Of a stretch of DNA of 64,000 bases, positions 8,601 to 20,309 are shown piece by piece (within the stretch, counting starts at the first letter, position 1; each line of letters opens with the position of its first letter). Position numbers and translations under genes: made by a program. The DNA is from Paraphoma chrysanthemicola (Eukaryota; Ascomycota; Dothideomycetes; Pleosporales; Phaeosphaeriaceae): contig JAGMWG010000026.1 of NCBI GenBank assembly GCA_020744225.1, positions 1 through 64,000 of the forward strand, given 5' to 3'. Below the pieces are notes generated by a model that did no database searches, had not been told where the DNA came from, and worked only from the letters and a program-made list of their open reading frames with translations.

Positions 8601-11600
8601 ACCAAAGTCGGTAGCATTTGACCGTCTGGAAAGTGTCATGTCTGGTTCTTCCGCTCCACCAATACCACTACGCGATCTCCCTGCTTATCCTTTCGACCAT
8701 AACCGCTCGTATGGTGCGCTTACTCGATACTCTGGTGGGCACCTTGTTTCTCTCGAAGCTCCAAACCCTCTGCTCGGACGCAGACTTGTCGAATCTGAGA
8801 CAACCGACCAAATTTCATGGCGCAACATTCTGGCTTCAAGCGAAAACAATTGGTTACAAGGTCATGCGTTACAGGGTCAGACGGTATTTCCTGCAATGGG
8901 CTACGTAGCCATGGCGGTAGAGGCAATCGTAGCCGTTGCGGGCCCCAACCGCCATCTCGGCCTCCTTGGCCTGCGAGATGTCATCATTGGCCGCGCCCTT
9001 GCTTTTGAAGACGACCGAAGTAAGATGGAGACTAGGGTAGTAGTCACGATTGACAGCCTGAGCGATGAAGAATTCCAAGGTAGCTTGGTCTGCTACTCCG
9101 GACTGCCGCATAGCAACACAGTACCCCTTGTACGAAATTTCAGCGCTCAAATATCTGCTACCTTCTACGAGTCCCGCTCAGACACTTTACCGGCCATCCG
9201 CGCCGACGACGTCAACCTTCACGACACTGAGACATCGCAATTTTACGATCATTTTACTCAATTAGGCTACAACTACAGCGCCCCATTTACCGGTGTTACG
9301 AGTATCAAACGCAGGAATGGATATGCAACTGGTAGTATCGATGATCTCTCGGGCGCGGACTGGGAGGACCAAGTCCTTATCCACCCGGGATGGCTCGACT
9401 GCGCACTACAAACGTGCTTTGCTGCGCATTCCTACCCTCACGACAACCGCATGTCGAGTATACACGTCCCAGTTGCTATTCGCTCCATCATAATAAATCC
9501 GTACTTCACAGGTCGCGGTGCTGGCGGAAGCCAGAAGCAATTCGAGTACCAAAGTGTTGTCATGGAGTCGCCTTCGGCTCCTCTCCTTGCCGATATCGAC
9601 GTTTTCGCGGGCGACAGATTTGACGAGCCATTCGTCCAGATCGAGTGTGTCCAAGTCAAACCATTTGCCCAGAGCTCCGCGGAAGATGATGCCACCCTCT
9701 TCACGGGCTTTGACTACCGCCTTGCCACCCCCGACGTCGCCGCCGTTGTAGCTGGCGAAGATTTTTACAACCCAGAGCGACTCCAGAAATTGCACGTGTT
9801 TGAGCGAGTGGGTTACTTCTACATCCGTGAGATGCACGAAGCCTTGACACAAGCAGAGAAGGATAACGCTTTGCCACACTACAAGCATTTCTTGGGATAT
9901 GCCGAGCGAATGGTGTCTCGCGTGGACAAGGGTTTGCTTTCTAATGTGCCTCCAGAAGCTTCCAGAGACTCTCGTCCTTACATCCGGTCATTGATAGCCC
10001 AATATCCAGGGGATGTCGACTTTGAACTCCTGGAGGCTGCTGGCGAGAATGTCGTAGATTGTGTGCGTCAGTCCCACAGCGTACTGGAATATTTCTTGGC
10101 AGATAATTTGCTGGATCGATTCTACGAACAGTCTGTGGCGCTCACATACAACAACACGTTGATTGGCCGTATAGTCGCTCAAATTGCTCATCGGCATGTT
10201 GGACTGCGCATATTCGAGGTTGGCGCCGGAACAGGGGGGGCGACGAGTTGCATTCTTCCGGCACTAGGAGATGCATTCTCAACATACACATATACTGACA
10301 TTTCCGCGGGATTCTTCAATCGTGTCCAAGATCGGTTCCAATCGTATCTAAATCGCATGAACTTCGCTACATACGACGTGGACAGATCGCCAGCCGAACA
10401 AGGCTTCAAGGAACACACCTACGATGTTGTCGTTGCATCCAACGTGCTGCATGCCACAGCACACATGGACACCACCATGGCCAACGTCCGCCGCTTGCTA
10501 CGCCCTGGCGGATACCTCGTCGCGCTAGAGGCGATCACGAACTACTCTCTTGCCACTCATGCTATCTTTGGTACTCTTCCAGGTTGGTGGGCGGGTGCGG
10601 ATGTAGAGAGCTGGCGGCGCGATGGGCCGGCTCTGACCATCGATCAGTGGACTGCCTTGACACGCAGACATGGATTTAGCGGCGTGGACACGCACGCGCC
10701 CATATCAAGCCCCTTGCAGGCGTTCACTGTCCTTGTCTTCCAGGCCGTTGATCCCGTTGTGTATAGTCTACGGACTCCTCTTGCCGCTGACTCCACCCTG
10801 TTGTCGCAAGACCTGATCATCGTGGGTGGAGTCAAACCAGCGGTTTCAAAACTTGTAAATGAAGTAACAGCACTTGCTGGTACCCGTTTCTTCAATGTTA
10901 TCAATCGAACCTCTCTTGAGGATGTCATTCCGCTTGGTTTGACCCAAGGATCCTCCATTCTCTGTCTCACAGAACTCGACGACGAATTCCTCAAACATCG
11001 CAACGCCTCCAAATTCGATGCGTTGAGAGTTCTGTGGCAGCAAGGACGCAATGTATTATGGGTTACACGAGGTGCAAGAGCAGAGAAACCCCATTCCGCG
11101 ATGATGCTAGGACTATGCCGCTCCATACGTCATGAGTATCCTCATCTGAACCTGCAGGTTGTCGACTATGACGTTATGCCATCGGCCAAATCTACTGTAG
11201 AAAATCTCCTTCGGCTCGAAGTCACGGCACAGCTAAAGTCAGAAGGCCACGAGGACATCCTTTGGACCTTTGAGCCGGAACTGCATATCATGGAAGACCA
11301 AACTTGGATTCCCCGTTTGTATCCCAATCCCTCCGCCAACAAAAGATACAACACCTCGCGGCGGCTTGTGCGTCACGGTGTCAGGCCCGACGAGACTATC
11401 GTCGAATTGGCAACCAATACAGACGAGAAAGCTTTTGACATCCGGATCACTTCGCCATTAAAAGCTCCGGTCCCAGCAGCTGGTCCAACGATACGCGTCA
11501 AGATGCACTACTCGATGCTGCAAGCCATCAAAATCTCAGATGGATTTTTCCATCTATGCGCAGGGAGAAATGTTCAAACAGATGAGCACGTCATCGTGCT

Positions 11601-14600
11601 GACAAACCAAAGAGTGGCGTCGGTCATGGATATCCCCATGCATTTGGTCAAGGCCATATCAGCTGCGCCAGAAGGCATGATCTTAAGCACAATGGCGCGT
11701 CGCATGATCACACGAAGCATTCTCTCCAGCTATGGCACTGAAGAAGGAACCATTCTTATCCACAACGCGAGCGAGATGCTTCGTAAATCAATCAGCAAGG
11801 ATGCGGCAGACTGTGGAAATCATGTCGTATTCACTACGAGCAGAAAGCCGCCAGCGAAGGCTGATTGGAACAATTCCGAGATGTATTTGCATGAGAGACT
11901 GCCAAGTCGCATAGTGGAGAAGCTCTTACCACGTGACACAATAGTTTTCCTGGACATGTCCACAGCCGACAGTGCATCGGGTGACTTGCTGCGAAAGTCG
12001 CTTCCTCAACAAACCGTGGCTTACACCGCGTCAGACTTCATTCGACTTCGTGCCGATACCTCAAGACTGGGGGATGAGGGGACTATCCGGCAGATTTTCG
12101 AGGTAGCATACCGAGCCGCGGCACGTCTAAACCCTCGCTCATTCGCCGTGGATTGTCTTCCCACTATTTCGCTGGCAGAAGTGGAGACCTTCAAGCAGGC
12201 TGATACAGAACTAACCATTGTGGACTGGAAGTACCCATCACACGTCACAGCCAGGGTACAGTCCATCGATGCTGGAACTATCTTTCGTGATGATGGGACC
12301 TACTGGTTGCTAGGCATGACTGGGGATATGGGCATATCCATCTGCCATTGGATGGTCAAACATGGCGCGCGACACATTGTTCTGAGCAGCCGGAACCCCA
12401 AGGTCCACCCAAGAAGCTTTGAGTCGCTCGATGCCTTTGGACCCAACATTCGAATCATACGTGTGGATATTAGCAATCGCGATTCTTTGCGAAAATGCCA
12501 CAATGAGCTCCAGGCAGATATGCCACCGATCATTGGCGTCGCCAATGGAGCAATGGTCCTCGAGGACAACCTGTTTGAGGAAGTCCAATTCGACTCTATC
12601 GAGCGCGCCATGCTTCCCAAGGTTGAGGGAAGCATTTACTTGGATGAGATCTTCTATACGAACCCGTTAGACTTCTTCATCTTCTTCACATCAGTGGCCA
12701 CTGTGGTGGGGACGAGCGGCCAATCGACCTACGTAACGGCAAATGCTTTCATGTCGGCCCTTGCCAAGCAGAGAAGAGATATCCGTGGCGTAGCCGGCTC
12801 CGACATCGCGATTGGAGCGGTTCAAGGCGTGGGATATCTCATGAAGGATACGAGCCTGGGAAGAGATTATTTTACTCGCCGCGGTTATCGCAACCTTTCC
12901 GAGCAAGATGTCCAGCTACTCTTTGCAGAGGCAATCCTGGCCGGACGACCTGGTCACCAAGGAAGCTCACAAGTCGTGAGTGGTATCCAGCCTTTCCGCG
13001 AGGCATACAAGAATCTTACTGCCAATGTACACTTCCAGCATATGCGCCTACAAGGAGGTGACCAAAGTTACGAAGGCCGAAGCGATGGTAGTGGTAATGC
13101 CACCAGCGCTCGAGCCCGTCTGGCGTCCGTCAAATCGCAAGCAGAAGCATTGGATATCGTGCAGGACGTTTTTCTGGTTCGACTGAGATCAATATTAATG
13201 ATGCCGAAGACTGAAGTGATAGACCTGCGGACATCGTTGGTGCAGCTTGGAGCTGATTCGATCATGGCGGTCGACATACGAGCTTGGTTTCTGAAAGAGC
13301 TGGGTGTTGATATACCGGTGCTCAAAATCCTCGGACCGGGCGAGACAGTCGCTGATTTGGTGGCCGAGTCAGTGGCCAAGTTGTCACTAGCTGCTGATCC
13401 TGTCAAATCCGGCGGCGAGAAGGAACAAGACTCCTTTCATTCCGAGTCAGTAGTGGAGTCGCGAGCCAATATTGACATTCACCACGTGAATTCCTCAACT
13501 TCAGACTCGGGCAATACAGGATCATCTGATACGAGTCCTTCGAGCTTGCCCTCGTCGACCACAGCTTCGGAAACGCGTCTCGAATCATCCGACGAGTTGC
13601 TGGATGCAGAACTTAAGCGACAGCTGAAGGAAGATGAACGACACTCGCGTCGAATGACCATTGTCAACTCATGCTCAGAGCGACTGGAGCCAATGACACT
13701 AGGTCAGAAGCGATTCTGGTTCCTTGGGCAATACGTCCAAGACCCTACAACTTTCAACATCACGTACTTTGCCAGGCTCCAAGGACGAGTCCGAGTGAAC
13801 GATTTGGCTCGGGCAGTTGAGAGCGCTGCTCAAAGGCATGAATCTCTCCGCACTCGCTACTTCTGGTCAAAGGACACAGACGATACGCCCATGCAAGGAA
13901 TCCTGTCCAAGCCACTGCTCGAGGTAGAGTTGTCCGATATCCAACATGGCGCACAGGCTCATCAGGCGTTTGAGGATATGCAGAACTACAACTGGAACTT
14001 TGACGACTGGGTGCCACTTCGTATGCAGCTTCTTACACTATCGCCGACCGAGCATTACTGGATTGTCGGTACACATCATATTTCCATGGACGCCTTCAGC
14101 TTCAGTGTGCTCATGCTGGATATACACAGAGCCTACTCAACAACAGGCTATCACCTGCCACAGCTGGCGGATGATTCCCAAATCTACGCTCAGGGTGCCC
14201 AACAACGTCGTGCATTGGAAAGCGGCAAGCTGCGTCCTGCATTGGATCATTATCGAAAAGCTTTCTCGAGCATCGACTTTGCCAAGCCGATTGAGCTATT
14301 CCCCTTTGCAACAACGTCACATCGAACCCCACTCTCTGAGTATGCGACTCATGTCGCAAAGGTCCATCTGGATGCATCTACGACAAGGAAGCTCAAAGAA
14401 CTAGCTCGCCAGCAACGAGCGACCAACTTCCACGCATATCTCGCAGCCCTCCAAACGTTGGTGTTCCGCTTACTCGACGAAGACTCGACTGATCATATTG
14501 TCATCGGAATATCGGACGCGAACCGTCTGGAAAAGTCGTCTATGGAGAGCGTTGGAAACTTGCTGAATCTTCTTCCCATCAACTTTGAGCGCCTTGAGGG

Positions 14601-17600
14601 CCAGAGCTTTGCACAAGCAGTGCAGGATTCTAGAGACCGCACATACTCTGCACTAAAGTACTCTGCTTTGCCGTTCGACGTCCTTCTCGATGAGCTCAGC
14701 GTCCCTCGATCAGCCGCGTGGAGTCCCATGTTTCAGATCTATCTAGACTATCGCCTTGTGGTCAAGGAGCATGCGACCAAAACTTGGCTCGACTGCAAGA
14801 TTGAGGAGGAAACTTGGCGAACAGCTCGACATGGCTATGACGTCCTTGTAGAGGTTACGGATAGCTCAGAAGGCGCAACGATCGCGGTCCATGTACAGCA
14901 AGCGTTGTATTCCAAAGACGGAGCTGAGTTACTTTGTCGTAGCTTCGCAAACGTTCTCAAGCAAGTCGCAGACAAGGGTTCGGATCTGAACACAAGCTGC
15001 GTGGAAAAATGGAATGCGCAAGACATCCGCACAGCGCTAGCTCTTGGCAAAGGTAAAGGACATACAAACCCCTCACACGGTGATGCATAGCTAATGAAAC
15101 CCTTCCTCAGGTCCCAAAATGCCACTAGAATGGCCCTCAACAATTCTCGGGAAAGTCGACGAGATAATCATCAGCCATGCGAGCGACATTGCCCTTCGAG
15201 ATGCTCACGAACAGACGCTCACGTACCGAGCTATGGATGAGCGCGTCGACGCAATCGCAGCGTCATTGAAGAGCCATCTCCCAAGATTCCAAGGGAAACA
15301 AGCTATCGTCGGCGTTCTGCAGTTACCTTCCATCGATGCTGTCTGCTCAATCCTTGCCATATGGCGCCTTGGAGCGATCTACGTGCCACTCGATCTGATC
15401 AGTGGTGCTACTCGCTTGCAATCAATTCTTCAGGCAACCCAGCCTGATGTCATCCTGATAGATCTGATAACAAGTAGCAGGGTCGTACAGATCGACACGA
15501 CTGGCAAGATAGCGACGGTCAACGTATCAGAGATCTCCCAAGCCGCAGTTCCCAATGCGCGATCGACGAGACTTAGTCCAGATCCAGACTCTACCGCGTA
15601 CATTGTATTTACCAGCGGATCTACAGGAGAGCCCAAGGGTATCGTCATTCCACATTCGGGAGTGCGAGCTTACCTAGAAGGATTGCATCGCACCTGGGAC
15701 TTTCCCAACAAGGCCAACGTGGTTCTACAGCAGTCTGCGTTGGGTTTCGACTCTTCTTTGTTCCAAATCTTTGCAGCACTCTGCTCGGGTGGAAGCCTGA
15801 TTATCGTACCCGCTGAAACCCGCGGAGACCCGGTGGGGATAACAAAGTTGATGGTCGAACACGGTGTGACATTGACCCACGCGACGCCTTCTGAATATCA
15901 CATGTGGTTTCGCTTTGCCGGCCAGAGGCTGCTGCAATGTAAGACTTGGAAGGCGGCCTGGTGTGGCGGTGAGCCTTCAGCACCCTCAATCCTCGACGAC
16001 TTCCGTGGGCTTCTTGACAGTGTTCCTGATTTTCATTTGATCGCTACTTATGGTGCGACCGAGACGTCGATCGCTGGCGTCGAAGGGGAAGCAAACATTC
16101 GCGATCCTACACTCAAGGTTCCGGTACCTGCCCGCCCGTTACCCAACTATGCGTGCTACATCTTCGACGCAGACCTGAAGCCTCAGCCCGTTGGGGTGGC
16201 AGGCGAGATCGTATTCGCTGGCTTGGGAGTGGCAGGAACTACGTATCTTCACCGCCCGGACCTCACGCAGCAAGCGTTTCTAAGAGATGATATAACCGAG
16301 ACAAATGAAAACGGCTGGAACAGATTGTATCGTACGGGCGATCGAGGGCGACTTGACGAGCATGGTAAGATCACATGCTATGGCAGGATCAATGGCGATA
16401 CTCAGGTGAAAGTGCGAGGTTTCAGGATTGAGCTGACGGAAATCGAACGTGTCATGATGCAAGAGGCAGCAGGATTGCTGAGGAACTCCATCGTCACACT
16501 CCGTGGAGATGATGTGCGCGGAAAGTTTATCGTGGCTCACGTCCTCTTTGAAAGCATCGATCATGATGCGAATAATACGCCAACCAAGCTCATCGACGCC
16601 CTGATGGCAAAGCTGCGTCTTCGACTGCCTCCGTACATGTGTCCGGCGAGAATCATTGCGGTCGATAGCATGCCACTTGGTTCAACGGGAAAAACAGATC
16701 GCAAAAAGGTGCAAGAACTAGCACTTTCAGAACCGGACTCCTCACCGACTTCCCTGCTAGGGAAATTGAATGATTCCGAGCAACGACTCCTCCGTTTATG
16801 GCAATCCTTGCTCCCTCCTTGGGGATTCTCGGGAGAGATTGACCAGGGCACAGATTTCTTCCTCTCTGGTGGCAACTCACTGCTTCTTGTGAAGCTTCAA
16901 GCGCTAATCCGGAAGGAATTCAATGATGCGCCTCGACTGAGTCAGTTGATCAACTCACCTGAGTTGGGTTCCATGGCATTACTCCTGGATCCTCACGTGG
17001 ATAGAGTCGACTGGGACGCCGAGATCGAAGTACAGCTGGAGAGCCACTCAAAGTTGGCAAGGACAGCACGCAACGTCGAACACGGATTGACGGTGGCTCT
17101 GACTGGAAGCACCGGATCTCTGGGTCAATGTATCCTTCAACAACTCGTTTCAGACCCCCAAGTGAAGAAGATCATCTGCCTTGTTCGTAGTGTCGAAGAG
17201 CGCGACCTACGGAACCTTTTTCCCTTTAGCAGCGATAAGATTCAAATCGAAGAAGCTGATCTTCCGTCTCTACCACCGGACAACATTCTGTTCGAGGCAG
17301 ACTGCATCCTGCATTGCGCTGCAGACCGTAACTTCTGGGATGGTTACTATGCTCTTCGACCCATCAACGTAGACGCTGCAAAGGCGCTGGCCCATGTCAG
17401 TGTCCGCACCGGTGCTGCTCTGCATGTAATGAGCTCAGGTGCTGTGGCAGCGTACGGAGACGACAATGAGGCTCCACTGCCTCGTCCTACTTCCAAGGAT
17501 GGCTATATCTCAACAAAATGGGTCATGGAACGATACCTCAAGCGTGTCGCACGCCAAGCTGCCGTGCCCATCACAATCCATCGACCAACACAAACCCGCT

Positions 17601-18025
17601 GCAGCGAGGGAACGATCGACACACAGTGCGAGGCTGATGTTGCAGACGACATGATCTTGATCTCCAAACGGTTGGGTTACCGACCAGACTTCAGCAACTT
17701 GAGCGGCACAATCGACATTGCACGCTTAGAAGACATCGCAGCCACCATAGCACAGTCGGTGGTTTCGCGAGACGACTCGAACACAGCTTCTATATCTGTG
17801 ATAGATCACCCAGGCTCCCAGCGGATATCAATCGAAGGTCTGGCTTCCTGCTTCGATGCGCTCTTAAAGTACGATGAGAACCAGTCTATCGCAAAGATGC
17901 CCACCAAGTCCGTCTTGGTTTGGGTTGGAGATGCAAAGCGGGCTACGCTTTTCAAGTGGTTCTTCACGGCGCAAGACGTGACGATGCAGGATGAGCAAGG
18001 AAACCAAGTAGTCACAAAGCGCTGA
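5689..18025 (+). CDS. Hybrid PKS-NRPS megasynthase (KS-AT-DH-cMT-psiER-KR-ACP-C-A-T-R), six exons, 4009 residues
   Basis: Exons are 5689-6026, 6088-6401, 6460-6895, 6953-7158, 7232-15052 and 15111-18025. Introns are 57-73 bp, all GT-AG, and the joined frame is exactly 4010 codons including the stop. KS (about 10-435) has DTACSSSL, HAHGTGT and the split motif SFGFGGTNAH. AT has GQGAQ near 556 and GHSSG Ser646. DH has His976 and Asp1154. cMT has EVGAGTGGAT from 1427. The segment at about 1760-2100 is ER-like but has no GGVG nucleotide motif, so it is inactive. KR has GMTGDMG near 2126, Ser2252 and Tyr2265. ACP Ser2441 is followed by a Ser/Thr-rich linker. C has HHISMD at 2713-2718. A (about 3045-3570) has FTSGSTGEPKG, TYGATET and GSTGKTDRKK. 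T has GGNSLLLV (Ser about 3628). R has TGSTGSLG near 3702 and Tyr3837-x3-Lys3841. All catalytic sites except ER look intact. It makes a reduced, C-methylated polyketide, amidates it with an amino acid and releases it. Confidence 0.96.
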
Positions 18026-18456
18026 TAGAGTATTTCAGGCTAAGCGCCATGATAACTATATGAAATAGAGCCTCATCTTTCTGATGCTCATCCTATCGAC
18101 TTAGGAGTGGATGCGCAAGTCCACAATATTGGCTATGCCGCCAGATGTTGAGGCTACCTAGACTAGCAATAGGGTTTTGTTTTACTGCTAGTGCACAACG
18201 GATTGCAAGCCCCAAAGTGATGCTATACCGAAACTTGTCAACGCAATATACTTCAAGGATGAGCGAAATGTTTTTCATCGGCGGCTTATAAAATACTGTC
18301 ATTTCAATCTTTGGGAGTTATCCGGACATCAACTCGCTGCGGGAGCGCATGATAGGCCTAGGGTTTAGGTTAAGGGTAGCACTTGATAGCTATCACCAAA
18401 CCGTGACAATCAATCTTTCTCGTACTCCCTGGATTCAAGCATGTCTAAAACTGCGC
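18026..18456. other. Intergenic 3' flank of the PKS-NRPS
   Basis: No gene is seen. The stretch is AT-richer than the megasynthase and includes a telomere-like degenerate repeat at 18357-18378, reported separately. Confidence 0.5.
18357..18378 (+). repeat. Degenerate telomere-like repeat tract
   Basis: The 22 bases read as three imperfect units close to the fungal telomere unit TTAGGG: TAGGG, TTTAGG and TTAAGGG. It is too short to call a true interstitial telomere; chance is possible. Confidence 0.3.
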
Positions 18457-19201
18457 CTACTTGCTGAGACAAGCATGGATGCCAGCAATCGCAGCAAGCG
18501 TGCCATCCGGGTTCTTCACTTTCACCGACTTCAAGCGTAATTGATGGGCGGGAAAATCACTGCGACCGGGAAAGACGGCGTCGCCGATGAACATCATCTC
18601 CTCGAGGGAGATGCCACTCTGGTCACGCAGCCTCTTCAGGCCGTACGCCTTGTCGACCCCCTTTTGGGTGATATCAATGGAGGTGGCTCCGCCCATGTTG
18701 ATTGACATGTCTGGCAGCCGCTGCATGAGGTCTTTTTGTATCACCGTGCGTTTTGCGAGGTTGGAGTCCCAGCGCTCCTTCTCTTGTATGGGTGTTTCCT
18801 GTCCCAGGGCCAACAAGGTGATCTGACTGGCACGGGCTTCGATGCGGTTGTCCCTCGTCTTCTCGGGCTTGAAGCCGGTCTTCTCGAGCGAAAGGTCCAA
18901 GGCCCCGAAAATGCCGTCCTTGTCGCCGCTGCTGAAGAGGTCAGCATACACGCGGCCCCACTGGCCCCCGTCATACGTGTAGAGTTTGGTGCCGGTTGTT
19001 GGTAGGAGCCACATTTTGGAGCGGTCTCCATGTGCTGGGAGCCGAGACGCAATCTGCTTCTCGGATTGCGGCTACTCACCACCGGTAAACCCGCTGGGCA
19101 ACGGAGAGCAATGCGGGTAGCGCCTCGCCCATGGAATCTAGGAGGAGCTGTTTGCTCAGGGCGAGGGTGCCGTCGAGGTCGAACGCGACGAGAGAAATCA
19201 T
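18457..19201 (-). pseudogene. Broken HAD-IIB (Cof/phosphomannomutase-like) phosphatase gene
   Basis: Starting at ATG 19201-19199 the frame reads M-I-S-L-V-A-F-D-L-D-G-T-L, the HAD motif with both catalytic aspartates. It continues for about 40 codons and hits a stop. The family's next block (S-G-G-x-W-P-Q-x-E-K-Q) is present one base out of frame, with TAG where the conserved Trp (TGG) belongs. A second open stretch (19014-18457) then carries M-W-L-L-P-T-T-G-T-K-L-Y, S-I-D-I-T-Q-K-G-V-D-K-A-Y-G and the late acidic motif F-I-G-D-A. So there is at least one frameshift and one nonsense change; the gap is far too small for an intron. The product would have been a cytosolic sugar-phosphate phosphatase of bacterial type. 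An assembly error could explain the frameshift but less easily both lesions. Confidence 0.8.
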
Positions 19202-20309
19202 GTTGTCGTAGTGGCGTGGTTGGGACTTTGGGTTGAACGGCACCGTGCTAGTAATTCTAAGGAAAAGCTGAGGAAAGCTCGTTGTTGTGTAGACTACTGT
19301 CAGTGCCTGCGTCTGTGGGCGCTGCCACTAGCTGCAGCGTTCGCGTCGCCTGACATCTCACGCTCATCTGCGCTCTTGCTCTAGCTGTGTCTCGTATGAT
19401 ACCAAGACTTGTCTCCTGTCTGCTCCTCGCGACTCTTGCTCAGTCTCGAGACTGCCTTACCGCCTCGAAACTCGTACCATGTGCTTCGCCCGCTGAAATA
19501 ACCTCTCCGTCGCCCTCATCCCTGCCGGCCGGAATGCTGGCCGTGTCATTGCAGGTGCCGAGACAGGCGCGAATTCGCGTATTGTGCCCATCTACACGGC
19601 AGATGCTTCTAGCTCTCCATTGCCCTTGGTGTCACGCTGAACTGGAAGGGGGGGGGTGGGGGGGGGGGGGCGGGTTTGTCAAGGAGTTGCCCCGTTGCCT
19701 CGCCCAGAGAGGACTTCGCGAAGCGGCTTACGCAGCGCTACTCTGGATTCGAGGTGTCCGATAGCCTGGATGCGGACTGCCGGTTTAAATCTCAAGAGAT
19801 TCTTCAGCGTACGGATGTACGTAGAATTTTGACCATCAGGAGTTTCACCTGGCAAGAATTGTGCCTCCCACCCATCCGCTGGCGTGTTCTTCTTGATTTT
19901 TCCTTACACGCGACGCAACCGTGCACCCGCGATAGTCTACTCCGGCGTGATCGAAGCGCTCTCTGGGGGTATGCATGAGCGCGATAGTCTCGAGAGTCTT
20001 GCATGACTGACTGATACCAAGGACTTGTGGATCAAGGCTCTGGCATGTGTGAAACATGGCGCCTGCGTGACTCAGTGGCATCACTTCACGGAGAGCCTCC
20101 ACCGCGAAGCCCCACCCGCCCGTTCCTACCTCGATGATATCTCGTTCCCAAATCAGACTGCATGTCTTCAAGTCCCCTTGGAGCGAGCACTAGATCTCCA
20201 GCCAAGGCAGCGGATACACCCAGCCCAAATGACAGGTCGCTGCCTCATAACCAAGATCGTTGAACAAATTTTCTGGGCTGGCTACATACTTATGTCTCCT
20301 TACAGCCTC
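19202..20309. other. Intergenic, no supported gene
   Basis: Short frames on both strands show no recognisable domain. The only notable feature is a guanine tract near 19.65 kb. Confidence 0.5.
19648..19674 (+). repeat. Guanine homopolymer tract
   Basis: Runs of 9 and 13 G separated by a single T, followed by CGGG. It could form a G-quadruplex and is also a likely place for sequencing-length errors. Confidence 0.8.
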
